From Mucilaginibacter boryungensis (GTDB lineage: Bacteria > Bacteroidota > Bacteroidia > Sphingobacteriales > Sphingobacteriaceae), in contig NZ_JADFFM010000001.1 in NCBI RefSeq assembly GCF_015221995.1, forward strand, positions 2,790,001-2,854,000: 64,000 nt of DNA, written 5' to 3'. The position numbers and the translations under genes were made by a program. Below are positions 40,863-50,047 of the stretch, in pieces (position 1 is the first letter of the stretch; the number at the start of each line of letters is the position of its first letter). The notes below the pieces were generated by a model. It did no database searches. It had not been told where the DNA came from and saw only the letters and a program-made list of their open reading frames with translations.

Positions 40863-42306
40863 TTTTATTGTTACGATTAGCTATATAATAAATAGGTACA
40901 CCAATTAAAACAATGATAAGGCCAGGCCAGGTATATTCCTGCTTGTATATTAACAATAGTCCGCAGAAAGCCAGGCCCATTAAAATGTAAATAACAGGCA
41001 ATACCGGGTAACCAAAGGCTTTGTATGGCCGCTCGGCATCGGGGCGTTTTTTCCTTAAGATAAAGATGCCGAAGATGGTAAGGATATAAAATAATACCAC
41101 CACAAACGATATCATATCCAGCAGGTTACCATAAGTACCACTAAGGCATAATATAGAAGCTACCAGGCACTGTATCCATAAACCAAACTCGGGCACGGCG
41201 GCTTTATTAAGTGTGCCTGTTCTTTTAAAGAACAAGCCATCTTTTGCCATGGTATAATAAACACGCGCGCCGGAAAGAATCAGGCCGTTATTGCAACCAA
41301 AGGTTGATACCATGATCATCAGCGCTATAATGATGGTACCTATATTACCGAATATTACAGTCGATGCCGCTACTGCTACCCTATCTTTTGGCGCCGAAGC
41401 AATATCGTGCAAAGGCAAAACTGCGGTGTACATTACGTTAGCCGATACGTAAATGATGGTAACAATAAGTGTCCCCAGGAAAAGGCTAAGACCGATGTTG
41501 CGCTTAGGGTTTTTCATTTCCCCGGCAATAAAGGTTACGTTATTCCAGGCATCGCTGCTGAATATAGAACCTACCATAGCTGCGGCAATAGCGCCTAAAG
41601 CCACGCCCGTTGTTAAGCCTGTATTTAAGCTATTACCGTTCTTATCAAGACCGTGCATTTGCCAGGCGTTGGCCCAATTGGCATGCCATATCTCGGGCTT
41701 CATAGCCAACAGGCCGAAGATGATCAACCCAAATAAACTTAGCAGCTTGGTTAGTGTGAAAGTAGTTTGGATGATCTTACCGCCCTTTACGCCACGGGTG
41801 TTGATATAGGTAAGTACCACTATCAATGCTATGGACACCAATTGCGCGGCGCTTAAAGTAAATGTGTGTCCACTACCCCACGGCATGCTGAACAAAATAT
41901 GATCCTCACTGAAATAAAGCTTTAAACTATCGGGTACTACATAAGCCGCAAACTTAGAAAACGCCACCCCTACCGCAGCAATGGTGCCGGTTTGTATCAC
42001 CGCAAAAAAGCTCCAGCCGTAAAGGAACGCGATCAGTTTGTTGTACGATTCTTTCAGGTAAACATATTGTCCGCCCGCTTTGGGGAACATGCCGCTCAGT
42101 TCGCCATAACTTACGGCAGCGGTCAGGGTCATAAAACCGGTGAGCACCCAAACAGCGATGAGCCATCCCGATGAGCCAACATTGCGGATAATATCCGCGC
42201 TTACAATAAATATCCCCGACCCTATCATTGATCCGGCCACCAGCATGGTGCCGTCTAAAAGGCCCAGGGCGTGTTTCATTTTTGGTTTCCCGGTGTTCTC
42301 CTCCAT
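40834..42306 (-). CDS. APC-family amino acid permease (LAT-like)
   Basis: 490 residues with about 12 membrane helices. The first helix carries the family motif GTMLVAGSMIGSGIFIVSADI (read as two parts), which binds the amino acid backbone. MFPKAGGQYVYLKESY is the conserved loop after helix 2. The layout resembles LAT-type heterodimeric exchangers and bacterial homologues such as SteT, so it may exchange amino acids; the substrate is unknown. The stop overlaps dacB by 29 bases. The transporter could recover D- or L-amino acids released from the wall, but this is inference. Confidence 0.9.
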   Translation of the reverse strand: MEENTGKPKMKHALGLLDGTMLVAGSMIGSGIFIVSADIIRNVGSSGWLIAVWVLTGFMTLTAAVSYGELSGMFPKAGGQYVYLKESYNKLIAFLYGWSFFAVIQTGTIAAVGVAFSKFAAYVVPDSLKLYFSEDHILFSMPWGSGHTFTLSAAQLVSIALIVVLTYINTRGVKGGKIIQTTFTLTKLLSLFGLIIFGLLAMKPEIWHANWANAWQMHGLDKNGNSLNTGLTTGVALGAIAAAMVGSIFSSDAWNNVTFIAGEMKNPKRNIGLSLFLGTLIVTIIYVSANVMYTAVLPLHDIASAPKDRVAVAASTVIFGNIGTIIIALMIMVSTFGCNNGLILSGARVYYTMAKDGLFFKRTGTLNKAAVPEFGLWIQCLVASILCLSGTYGNLLDMISFVVVLFYILTIFGIFILRKKRPDAERPYKAFGYPVLPVIYILMGLAFCGLLLIYKQEYTWPGLIIVLIGVPIYYIANRNNKNEGEETAAA

Positions 42307-42531
42307 GTGTTTTGGTGATTGGTTTAAAGTCCTAAGCTATTAAAAAAATCGTAATTGATTAAAAAAACGGCCATAATTATGCATTTAAAGCACTACAACT
42401 CCATATTCATTAAAGTCTATTAAATATTCCTGTTGTTAAGAAAATAAGTTTGGTAATTTGCAAGTAAGCCTTATTTTTACACCCTTTCGTTTTTTAACGT
42501 ATAAAACAAATAATAAACCTAATAGATAACT

Positions 42532-44769
42532 ATGGATTTTTTGAACACTTACTTAATTTACCTTATTCCTGTTTTTGGATTGATTGGTATCCTGGCCATG
42601 ATCGTTAAATCGGCCTGGGTTACTAAACAAGAAACCGGAGACGCCAACATGAACGAACTGGCCGGTTACATAGCCGATGGGGCCATGGCGTTTTTACGTG
42701 CTGAATGGAAAATACTAAGCTACTTTGTAGTAGTTGCAGGTTTATTATTAGCTTATTCGGGTACCACTGTGGCTACATCAAGCCCGGTTATTGCCATCTC
42801 GTTTTTAATTGGCGCGTTCCTTTCGGCATTTGCCGGTTTTGTGGGGATGCGCATTGCTACTAAAGCAAACGTACGCACTACCCAGGCTGCTAAAACAAGC
42901 CTGGCGCAAGCCTTAAAAGTATCGTTTACAGGTGGTACAGTTATGGGTTTAGGCGTAGCTGGTTTAGCTGTAATGGGTTTAGGTACCCTGTTCATCATAT
43001 TTTATACGGTGTATGTTAAAAACACCGGCGGCGATGTAAACCACGAAGCTATGGCTAAGGCGCTCGACGTATTGGCAGGTTTCTCGTTAGGTGCCGAATC
43101 TATCGCGCTATTTGCCCGTGTGGGTGGCGGTATTTACACTAAAGCTGCTGATGTTGGCGCCGACCTTGTAGGTAAAGTGGAAGCCGGTATCCCCGAGGAT
43201 GACGTGCGTAACCCTGCTACTATTGCCGATAACGTTGGTGATAACGTAGGCGACGTTGCCGGTATGGGCGCCGACTTGTTCGGATCGTACGTGGCAACTA
43301 TGCTGGCTACCATGGTACTGGGCCGCGAGATTGTATCACATGATGCTTTTGGCGGTATTGCCCCAGTTTTATTGCCGATGGTAATAGCCGGTTTAGGTTT
43401 GCTGTTCTCTATCGTTGGCGCTTCATTCGTGAAGATCAAAAACGAAACCGACAGCGTTCAGAAAGCATTGAACCTGGGTAACTGGATGTCTATCGTATTA
43501 ACTGCGGTGGCCACCTTTTTTGTAGTGCGCTGGATGCTGCCTGAAGGCTATTTACATTTAATACGCGATGAAGATGCTACCGGCGCTGTTAAAGAAGGCG
43601 CGTTGGTTTTTGATAAAACCGGCGTATTCCTTTCTATTATGGTAGGTTTAATAGTAGGTACTTTAATGTCTATCATTACCGAATACTATACCGCTATGGG
43701 CAAACGCCCGGTGCTGAGCATTATCCGTCAATCATCAACCGGGCATGCAACCAACATTATTGGTGGTTTAGCTATCGGGATGGAATCGACCGTATTGCCG
43801 ATCATTGTATTAGCAGGCGGTATTTATGGTTCATATCATTTTGCGGGTTTGTATGGTGTATCGGTTGCTGCAGCCGGTATGATGGCCACTACCGCTATGC
43901 AATTAGCTATCGACGCGTTTGGCCCTATTGCCGATAACGCCGGTGGTATTGCCGAAATGAGCCAACTGCCTGAAGAAGTTCGTCACCGTACAGATAACCT
44001 GGATGCTGTAGGTAATACTACTGCCGCTACCGGTAAAGGTTTCGCTATCGCGTCGGCGGCATTGACCTCACTGGCTTTATTTGCAGCCTTTGTGGGTGTT
44101 GCAGGTATCGAGCATATTGACATTTACAAAGCCGACGTTTTAGCCGGTTTATTTATAGGCGGTATGATCCCGTTCATCTTCTCGGCCTTGTGTATCTCGG
44201 CTGTAGGCCGCGCGGCTATGTCGATGGTGCACGAAGTACGCCGCCAGTTCCGCGAAATACCGGGCATTATGGAGCACAAAGCCAAACCCGAGTACGAGAA
44301 ATGCGTGGAGATCTCAACCAAAGCCTCTATCCGCGAGATGGTTGCTCCGGGTTTGATCGCGCTGATCACCCCTATCATTATCGGTTTTGTATTCGGCCCT
44401 GAGGTATTAGGTGGTTTATTGGCTGGTGTTACCGTATCGGGCGTGCTGATGGGTATTTTCCAAAGCAATGCCGGTGGCGCGTGGGATAATGCTAAAAAAT
44501 CATTCGAGAAAGGCGTGGAAATCAATGGCGAGATCTACTACAAAAAATCTGAACCGCACAAAGCTTCGGTTACAGGTGATACTGTAGGCGATCCGTTCAA
44601 AGATACTTCAGGCCCTTCAATGAATATCCTGATCAAGCTGATGTCTATCGTATCGCTGGTTATTGCGCCTCATCTGCATAAAGAAGTGAACCAAAACAAG
44701 CGGATACAAAAAGAGTTACAACAGCGCTCTATGATCACTCATGTGATACACGCTGATAAGAAAGCATAA
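42532..44769 (+). CDS. hppA: Membrane-bound ion-translocating pyrophosphatase
   Basis: An integral membrane protein of 745 residues with about 16 helices. It hydrolyses pyrophosphate and pumps H+ or Na+ across the inner membrane. The PPi-binding segments are complete: [38 protein letters not shown] and the C-terminal GGAWDNAKK. The site that separates K+-dependent from K+-independent enzymes reads [10 protein letters not shown], with Ala where K+-independent enzymes have Lys, so it is the K+-dependent class. H+ versus Na+ cannot be decided by eye. It is a single gene with its own bidirectional terminator. Confidence 0.95.
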   Translation: MDFLNTYLIYLIPVFGLIGILAMIVKSAWVTKQETGDANMNELAGYIADGAMAFLRAEWKILSYFVVVAGLLLAYSGTTVATSSPVIAISFLIGAFLSAFAGFVGMRIATKANVRTTQAAKTSLAQALKVSFTGGTVMGLGVAGLAVMGLGTLFIIFYTVYVKNTGGDVNHEAMAKALDVLAGFSLGAESIALFARVGGGIYTKAADVGADLVGKVEAGIPEDDVRNPATIADNVGDNVGDVAGMGADLFGSYVATMLATMVLGREIVSHDAFGGIAPVLLPMVIAGLGLLFSIVGASFVKIKNETDSVQKALNLGNWMSIVLTAVATFFVVRWMLPEGYLHLIRDEDATGAVKEGALVFDKTGVFLSIMVGLIVGTLMSIITEYYTAMGKRPVLSIIRQSSTGHATNIIGGLAIGMESTVLPIIVLAGGIYGSYHFAGLYGVSVAAAGMMATTAMQLAIDAFGPIADNAGGIAEMSQLPEEVRHRTDNLDAVGNTTAATGKGFAIASAALTSLALFAAFVGVAGIEHIDIYKADVLAGLFIGGMIPFIFSALCISAVGRAAMSMVHEVRRQFREIPGIMEHKAKPEYEKCVEISTKASIREMVAPGLIALITPIIIGFVFGPEVLGGLLAGVTVSGVLMGIFQSNAGGAWDNAKKSFEKGVEINGEIYYKKSEPHKASVTGDTVGDPFKDTSGPSMNILIKLMSIVSLVIAPHLHKEVNQNKRIQKELQQRSMITHVIHADKKA

Positions 44770-44810
44770 ATTGTTGCTGGTGGACAACACCAACAACGGC
44801 ATTCAATCAT

Positions 44811-44847
44811 AATAAAAATGGCCCCGAAAATCGGGGCCATTTTTATT
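44811..44847. terminator. Bidirectional terminator after hppA
   Basis: AATAAAAATGGCCCCGA, an AAA loop and TCGGGGCCATTTTTATT form a perfect 17-bp stem ending in T-runs on both strands. It serves hppA and the convergent small gene at 44882-45136. Confidence 0.9.
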
Positions 44848-44881
44848 ATAGTACACTTTTGAAATGCCTTTTAGCAGATGA

Positions 44882-45136
44882 TTACAAATTGCCCGCTAAA
44901 AAACTTTCTATCTGTTTACAACTAACCAGGAACGGTTTATGATCGATAACGATATTGACCTGCTGACCGTTAATGGTATAACTGCCGCTGATGTGGCTGC
45001 CCAATAAAGGTACGCGGATAGTCCCGGCGGTCTCATCGCCTTCAGCGGTGCCGCCCTGGGCGGTTACTTTCGATTTTAAAGTCTGGATCATCACGCTTGC
45101 CGGCTGGGCAAAATTGATGGTGAGGTTACATGCCAT
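44882..45136 (-). CDS. Small protein of unknown function
   Basis: 84 residues, soluble, not firmly recognised. It starts MACNLTINFAQPASVMIQTLKSK, has a Gly/Thr-rich middle (GGTAEGDETAGTIRV) and a beta-hairpin-like part (GSHISGSYTINGQQVNIVIDHKP) before a short helix. The form resembles small polyhydroxyalkanoate-system-like (PHA granule region) proteins, but the similarity is loose. Expression is probably monocistronic, with a terminator shared with hppA. Base composition is normal, unlike the AT-rich stretch upstream. Confidence 0.75.
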   Translation of the reverse strand: MACNLTINFAQPASVMIQTLKSKVTAQGGTAEGDETAGTIRVPLLGSHISGSYTINGQQVNIVIDHKPFLVSCKQIESFLAGNL

Positions 45137-45377
45137 AGTAAATTATTAAGGCGCAATTGTACGGTTTTGTTTTGGATGATTAACACTTAAAAATATTTAG
45201 GTGTAAATACAGGCAGCCAAATATTAAAATACCAAGCAATATTTATTAACCACAATGATAAATACTAATATTATTAGATAATTGTTGATAAATATAGCCA
45301 TTGTTAATAATTATCATAACCAATTATTACGATTACTACATAAATTAGCTAATGTTTAATATTAAATATATATAATT

Positions 45378-45584
45378 ATGAGTAAGTATTATGTTAACAA
45401 CCATGCACAAGCAAGTGGCGACCATGAGGTGCACAAAGAAGGTTGTAGTTGGTTAAATCAAGTAGTTAGTAAGACCTATTTGGGTGATTTCTCTAGTTGT
45501 TCTGGGGCTGTCACAGAAGCAAAAAAGACATATCCAACAGCCGACGGCTGTGCATATTGTTCACCATCATGCAATAAAGGTTAA
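45378..45584 (+). CDS. Small Cys/His-rich protein (68 residues)
   Basis: The protein is MSKYYVNNHAQASGDHEVH, then HKEGCSWL, LGDFSSCSGAV, and the tail DGCAYCSPSCNKG. The pattern of His and Cys (HExHxxGC, then single Cys, then CxxCxxxC) suggests a small zinc- or metal-binding fold. I recall proteins of this pattern as widespread but uncharacterised; no function can be given. The gene starts after a 240-base, very AT-rich stretch, and a 43-residue Lys/Ser-rich gene begins three bases after its stop. The pair looks like a small transferred cassette. Confidence 0.85.
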   Translation: MSKYYVNNHAQASGDHEVHKEGCSWLNQVVSKTYLGDFSSCSGAVTEAKKTYPTADGCAYCSPSCNKG

Positions 45585-45587
45585 ATC

Positions 45588-45719
45588 ATGAATAAAAAAC
45601 AATCTTCACCAAAAGAAGCCAGTAAAGCTTCAAAGGTTTTACAAAATCCGAATTCTTCAAAAGTGGCAAAAAGCCTTGCAGGTTCTGTGTTATCACAAGC
45701 CAGTGGAAAGAAGAAATAG
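45588..45719 (+). CDS. Small basic protein (43 residues), partner of the Cys/His-rich protein
   Basis: A very short gene: MNKKQSSPKEASKASKVLQ, NPNSSKVAKSLAGSVLSQ, then ASGKKK. It is Lys-, Ser- and Ala-rich with repeated SK(A/V) steps and probably one amphipathic helix; it could bind nucleic acid or another protein. It begins three bases after the stop of the Cys/His-rich gene, so the two are co-translated. Similar Ser/Lys/Ala peptides ending in SALSQ-like sequence occur in other bacteria, which speaks for a real gene. Function unknown. Confidence 0.7.
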   Translation: MNKKQSSPKEASKASKVLQNPNSSKVAKSLAGSVLSQASGKKK

Positions 45720-45869
45720 TATAACTTAATTTTATGGAAACTAACTGACTGCCCTTGATGATAAATCAAGGGCTTTATTATTTACAAAATTTAATTTTAA
45801 CTGCCTTCCGTTACTGCCAGTGTCCTCTATTTGTTACGCCCACAAGGCCGGTAGATTATTAATCATCCT

Positions 45870-45896
45870 ATGCGATTGCTATCGCTTAGCAATGAC
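45870..45896. repeat. Degraded family B half-copy
   Basis: TGCGATTGCTATCGCTTAGC followed by AATGAC. It matches the right half of family B (ATTGC..ATCGCT..GCAATGAC) with changes; no left half is present. Confidence 0.5.
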
Positions 45897-45970
45897 CATA
45901 TGATTAAACAGCATTATCCGCTCAACCTAAACCTGATAATAGTGTAAACCCCGGAATGAAGCGCAGCGCA

Positions 45971-46002
45971 ATGAGGAGTTGGAACGGATAGCGGGGCTGC
46001 CG
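45971..46002. repeat. Family D interspersed motif, copy 2
   Basis: ATGAGGAGTTGGAACGGATA followed by GCGGGGCTGCCGG, the inverse of the motif at 20927-20958 with a few changes. Confidence 0.45.
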
Positions 46003-46046
46003 GCTGTTATGAAAAACTGGCTTTCATTTACAAAACACTCTTTAAC

Positions 46047-46128
46047 TTCATTGCGAAGAACAAAGCAATTGCAGAGCTATACAAAACCGATATACTCATC
46101 GGGAGATTGCTTCGTCCCTCGCAATGAC
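46047..46128. repeat. Family B palindromic repeat, copy 4
   Basis: Left end TTCATTGCGAAGAAC with AAAGCAATTGC, right end GAGATTGCTTCG and CTCGCAATGAC. The left terminus has decayed from TGTCATTGCGAGGAAC. Confidence 0.75.
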
Positions 46129-46358
46129 GGGATGGTGATAGGGCTTAAGAGTTTTAACTTAAGACTTTACGACTTTCAACGCCCCACCTACATTTATTTC
46201 GGCATTTCGTATCCGTACTATCTATTCCTTAACCTGTTGGCCTCAAAAAGTACTATATAATTTTGTTTTAAAACTTGTTTGTTACAATGGCAGTTTTATC
46301 ATATCAATAAAATTAATTAGGTTTGGAGAACATGAACAAACTTTACTTTAACTAAACA

Positions 46359-47915
46359 ATGAAGTTATTTATTAAGAAACCTATTAAGCAACTGATGGCT
46401 GCATCGGCCGAAACAGAAAAAAGCTTAAAAAGAACACTGGGTGTCGGCTCGCTGATTGCCCTGGGTATTGGCGCTATTATTGGCGCGGGTATTTTTGTGC
46501 GTACAGCAGCGGCAGCAGGCGAACATGCTGGTCCGGCCGTTACTATCTCCTTTTTAATTGCAGCCGCAGGTTGCGCGCTGGCCGGTTTATGCTATGCCGA
46601 GTTTGCCAGTATGATCCCTATCGCCGGTTCGGCTTACACTTACAGCTATGCTACCATGGGCGAGTTCATTGCCTGGATCATAGGCTGGGATTTGGTGCTG
46701 GAATACGCCCTTGGCGCCGCTACCGTATCTATAGGCTGGGCACAGTATTTTAACGAATTTTTAGAAACTTTTTTCCATTTCCACATACCGTTCCAATGGT
46801 GCCATTCGCCGTTTGAAACCTCTATCACCACCGGCGGCATGTATGCCGACCAGGTAGGTGTGCATGGTATAGTTAACCTGCCTGCTATATTTATTATCCT
46901 GCTGCTTACACTGTTGCTGATAAAAGGCACGGCAGAATCGGCCGTGGTAAATAACATTATTGTAATTGTTAAAGTGGCCATTGTATTAATGATCATTACT
47001 CTGGGCTGGCATTTTATTAACCCGGCTAACCACACTCCTTACCTTATCCCTGCTGATAAAGGCAGTGTGGTAACCAGTACCGGCACCATAAATTACGGCG
47101 ATACGTTTAACCACGGCTGGCTGGGTGTACTGCGCGGTGCAAGTGTGGTTTTCTTTGCCTTTATTGGTTTCGATGCCGTATCTACCGCAGCACAGGAAGC
47201 TAAAAACCCGCAAAAAGATATGCCTAAAGGCATCCTGATATCACTGGTGTTCTGTACCATCCTTTATGTGCTTTTCTCGCACGTATTAACCGGGTTAGCG
47301 CCTTATACCGATTTCCTGATCAAAGGTAAAGAAGCTTCTGTAACTTATGCTATTAAAACCTTTATGCCTGGTTATGGCTGGTTAGCTTCGCTGGTAACTG
47401 TGGCTATTTTGGCCGGGTTCTCTTCGGTTATCCTGGTGATGCTGATGGGGCAAACCCGTGTGTTCTACACCATGAGCACCGATGGCTTGATACCGTCAAT
47501 TTTCTCTAAACTGCACCCTAAATTCCGCACGCCATACAAATCGCAGTGGTTATTCTTTGTGTTTGTATCGATATTTGCCGGCTTTATCCCCGACCGTATT
47601 GTTGGTGACATGGTAAGCATTGGTACCCTGTTTGCGTTTGTGCTGGTTTGTTTAGGCATAATGATACTGCGCAACACCGACCCGAACATCGAGCGTCCGT
47701 TTAAAACCCCTATGTATATGATCGTTTGCCCGCTGGGCGCCGCCATCTGTTTATGTATGATAGCAAGCGAAGGCTGGGAAAACTGGGCACGATTGATCGT
47801 GTGGTTGCTGATAGGCTTTGTGATTTACTTTGGTTATTCGGTTAAGCGCTCGCACGTACGTAAAGGCGTTATCGATATCCCTAAAGACCCGATCAACCCT
47901 AAATATGTGGAATAG
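46359..47915 (+). CDS. APC-family amino acid permease (CAT-like)
   Basis: 518 residues, about 12-14 membrane helices. The start has a cytosolic stretch and then GVGSLIALGIGAIIGAGIFV, the unwound helix 1 that binds the amino group. The loop FASMIPIAGSAYTYSYATMG and the segment FFAFIGFDAVSTAAQEAKNP are typical of cationic amino acid transporter (CAT/YfnA) homologues. The substrate is uncertain. It is a single gene with a perfect terminator. It differs from the permease at 40834-42306 in subfamily and was not produced by a local duplication. Confidence 0.92.
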   Translation: MKLFIKKPIKQLMAASAETEKSLKRTLGVGSLIALGIGAIIGAGIFVRTAAAAGEHAGPAVTISFLIAAAGCALAGLCYAEFASMIPIAGSAYTYSYATMGEFIAWIIGWDLVLEYALGAATVSIGWAQYFNEFLETFFHFHIPFQWCHSPFETSITTGGMYADQVGVHGIVNLPAIFIILLLTLLLIKGTAESAVVNNIIVIVKVAIVLMIITLGWHFINPANHTPYLIPADKGSVVTSTGTINYGDTFNHGWLGVLRGASVVFFAFIGFDAVSTAAQEAKNPQKDMPKGILISLVFCTILYVLFSHVLTGLAPYTDFLIKGKEASVTYAIKTFMPGYGWLASLVTVAILAGFSSVILVMLMGQTRVFYTMSTDGLIPSIFSKLHPKFRTPYKSQWLFFVFVSIFAGFIPDRIVGDMVSIGTLFAFVLVCLGIMILRNTDPNIERPFKTPMYMIVCPLGAAICLCMIASEGWENWARLIVWLLIGFVIYFGYSVKRSHVRKGVIDIPKDPINPKYVE

Positions 47916-47935
47916 TATTCCTATATAAATTTAAC

Positions 47936-47968
47936 AAAAAAGGCCCTGATATATCAGGGCCTTTTTTG
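47936..47968 (+). terminator. Terminator of the CAT-like permease gene
   Basis: AAAAAAGGCCCTGATA and TATCAGGGCCTTTTTT form a perfect 16-bp stem with a T-run at its end, 20 bases after the stop. Confidence 0.9.
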
Positions 47969-48095
47969 TTTGTAATAGCCAGAGATGTGTAACCTGCGGA
48001 TCGATCACTCCATCGGATTATTATTCTTTTGACCAGCTATACTTTTTCATTGCATTTTTGTTTAGCTTTAACTTACACGCCTAAGAAACAGTTTT

Positions 48096-48674
48096 ATGAG
48101 CTCATATTTTATCCTCGATCCCAAGCAGATCCTGTCTGTTACCATGATACTATTTGCCATTATTGATATTTTGGGCGCCATCCCCATTATTATCGATCTG
48201 CGGCAGCGCGTGGGCCATATCGAATCGGAGAAGGCCTCGGTAGCTGTTTTGGTGCTGATGGTGCTGTTCCTTTTTGTGGGCGAAGAACTGCTGAAAATTA
48301 TAGGTTTAGATATACCCTCGTTTGCTATTGCCGGTTCGCTGGTGATATTTATTATCGCTATGGAAATGATACTGGGCATAAAGGTGTTTAAGGAAGAAGT
48401 TTCCTCTACAGCATCCATAGTCCCCCTCGCTTTCCCGCTGATAGCCGGCGCAGGCACCATGACCACCCTGCTATCGCTGAAATCGCAATATCAAACCCAA
48501 AACATTATTGTAGGTATTGTGCTGAATACTATTGTGGTTTACCTGGTGCTTAAAAATGTAAAATATTTAGAGCATTTATTGGGCAAAACCGGTTTAGATA
48601 TTTTACGAAAAGCCTTTGGCATTATCCTTTTAGCCATAGCCATAAAACTATTCAGAAGCAATACACATTTGTAG
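48096..48674 (+). CDS. MarC family membrane protein
   Basis: 192 residues, six predicted membrane helices. The MarC/NAAT signature is visible in FAIIDILGAIPIIIDL and FPLIAGAGTMTTLLSL. The name comes from the mar region, but the protein is not needed for multidrug resistance in E. coli; some relatives carry neutral amino acids. It is a lone gene followed by the unrelated TSUP gene 150 bases on. Helix spacing and length fit the family; the start is the first Met of the typical hydrophobic start. Confidence 0.88.
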   Translation: MSSYFILDPKQILSVTMILFAIIDILGAIPIIIDLRQRVGHIESEKASVAVLVLMVLFLFVGEELLKIIGLDIPSFAIAGSLVIFIIAMEMILGIKVFKEEVSSTASIVPLAFPLIAGAGTMTTLLSLKSQYQTQNIIVGIVLNTIVVYLVLKNVKYLEHLLGKTGLDILRKAFGIILLAIAIKLFRSNTHL

Positions 48675-48824
48675 CATTGCGAATTCAATTATTGGCGGGT
48701 TCAGATTTATAGTATTATCGGCCTTCTACGCTTAATCTATGGTTTTTATAGGGTACTTAAATACTGCAAAATAACCTTTGTGGCATAAATTAATTACTAA
48801 TTTAGCAGCCCATTCGCCTTTATT

Positions 48825-49661
48825 ATGTCGGTAATTGTACTTACTTTAATCATCCTTATCGGTGCTTATTTCGCCGGGCTGCTGGGTTCATTAACGGGCC
48901 TGGGCGGCGGGTTTATTATTATACCGCTGCTTACCCTGGGCCTGCATGTGAATATCCATTATGCTATCGGCGCTTCGCTTGTGTCGGTCATCGCTACTTC
49001 ATCCGGCTCGGCGGCAGCCTATGTAAAAGAAGGGATCACCAATATACGTATCGGCATGTTTTTAGAGATAGCCACTACCATTGGGGCGCTAGCCGGTGCC
49101 ATGCTGGCCCTGCATGTGCAAACGCATGTAATAGCCGTGATATTTGGATTAATACTTGCCTTTTCGGCTGTAATGTCGTTCATTAAAAAGGTGGAGGTAA
49201 TAAATGCCGAAGGCAGCGCCGCGGCTACTGCGTTGCGGCTGAACAGTACGTTCCCCACCCCCAACGGACCTGTAAAATATGGTGTATGTAATGTTGGCGG
49301 CGGTTTTTTTATGATGGTGTTTGCCGGTTTGATATCAGGCTTGCTGGGTATAGGCTCAGGTGCGCTGAAAGTACTGGCCATGGATACCATTATGCGCATC
49401 CCTTTTAAAGTATCAACCACTACCAGTAATTTTATGATAGGCGTTACCGCGGCGGCCAGCGCGGTGGTGTATTTACAGCGCGGTTATATAGACCCGGGCT
49501 TATCCATGCCTGTAGTAGTGGGTGTATTATTAGGCGCGCTAAGCGGATCGAAAATACTGGTACATACCACCTCATCGGGCTGGTTGCGCTGGCTGTTTAC
49601 TATTGTAGTGGGCATACTGGCATTCCAAATGATATACAACGGCTTAACGGGGAAAATATAA
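48825..49661 (+). CDS. TSUP family transporter (TauE/SafE)
   Basis: 278 residues with eight membrane helices in two repeated halves. The first repeat carries AGLLGSLTGLGGGFIIIPLL and the second FAGLISGLLGIGSGALKVLA, the duplicated motifs of the sulfite/sulfoacetate exporter family. Its substrate, probably a sulfur compound or organic anion, is unknown. The next gene, DUF1634, overlaps by one base. The pair TSUP-DUF1634 recurs in many bacteria and probably works as one unit. Confidence 0.92.
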   Translation: MSVIVLTLIILIGAYFAGLLGSLTGLGGGFIIIPLLTLGLHVNIHYAIGASLVSVIATSSGSAAAYVKEGITNIRIGMFLEIATTIGALAGAMLALHVQTHVIAVIFGLILAFSAVMSFIKKVEVINAEGSAAATALRLNSTFPTPNGPVKYGVCNVGGGFFMMVFAGLISGLLGIGSGALKVLAMDTIMRIPFKVSTTTSNFMIGVTAAASAVVYLQRGYIDPGLSMPVVVGVLLGALSGSKILVHTTSSGWLRWLFTIVVGILAFQMIYNGLTGKI

Positions 49662-50047
49662 TGGCGGCACAACCAAATTTTAAGGATAAGGATATGCAGG
49701 TGGCTATTGGCTGGGTGCTGCGTGTGGGGGTTATTGTATCAATAGCCGTAGTATTTTTTGGCGGGGTGGTTTATTTGTACCGGCACGGCCATAGCCTTAC
49801 CAATTACAGTACATTTAATGGCGTCCCCGATTTTGTTAACCCCTCGGGCATTATTAACGGCATACTGGCCTTCAGGGGCAGGGCCATTATACAAGCAGGA
49901 ATTTTATTGCTGGTAGCCACCCCGGTACTGAGGGTATGCTGCTCGGCAATTGGTTTTATTGCAGAAAAAGACTGGTTGTATACCGCTATAACTATCGCAG
50001 TGCTGCTGATCATCTTCATCAGCATGCTAACCGGGCATGCCGGTTAA
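49661..50047 (+). CDS. DUF1634 membrane protein, TSUP partner
   Basis: 128 residues with three helices (~20-40, ~70-88, ~105-122). The N terminus KDMQVAIGWVLRVGVIVSIAVVFFGG is typical of DUF1634, as is the short second part. Start overlaps the TSUP stop by one base (ATGG after ATA), so translation is coupled; it is likely an accessory subunit of that transporter. The stop shares TTAA with the stop of the barrel gene on the other strand. Confidence 0.86.
   Translation: MAAQPNFKDKDMQVAIGWVLRVGVIVSIAVVFFGGVVYLYRHGHSLTNYSTFNGVPDFVNPSGIINGILAFRGRAIIQAGILLLVATPVLRVCCSAIGFIAEKDWLYTAITIAVLLIIFISMLTGHAG

Larger units (their letters stand above)
45720..46358. other. Gene-free region with repeat fragments
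   Basis: 639 bases before the second permease. It contains a degraded family B half (45870-45896), a family D motif (45971-46002), a family B copy (46047-46128) and words of the AACTTAAGACT type (46143-46175). A 93-codon open frame across it is made of these repeats and is not called. Upstream of the permease start no clear -7 box is seen. Confidence 0.6.

Noticed and set aside
45979-46260. 93-codon frame upstream of the CAT-like permease
   Set aside because: It is composed of family D and family B repeat sequence and shows no protein-like character.
40834-47915. The two APC permeases as a local duplication
   Set aside because: Their first helices and loops belong to different subfamilies (LAT-like and CAT-like), so they are not recent copies of each other.
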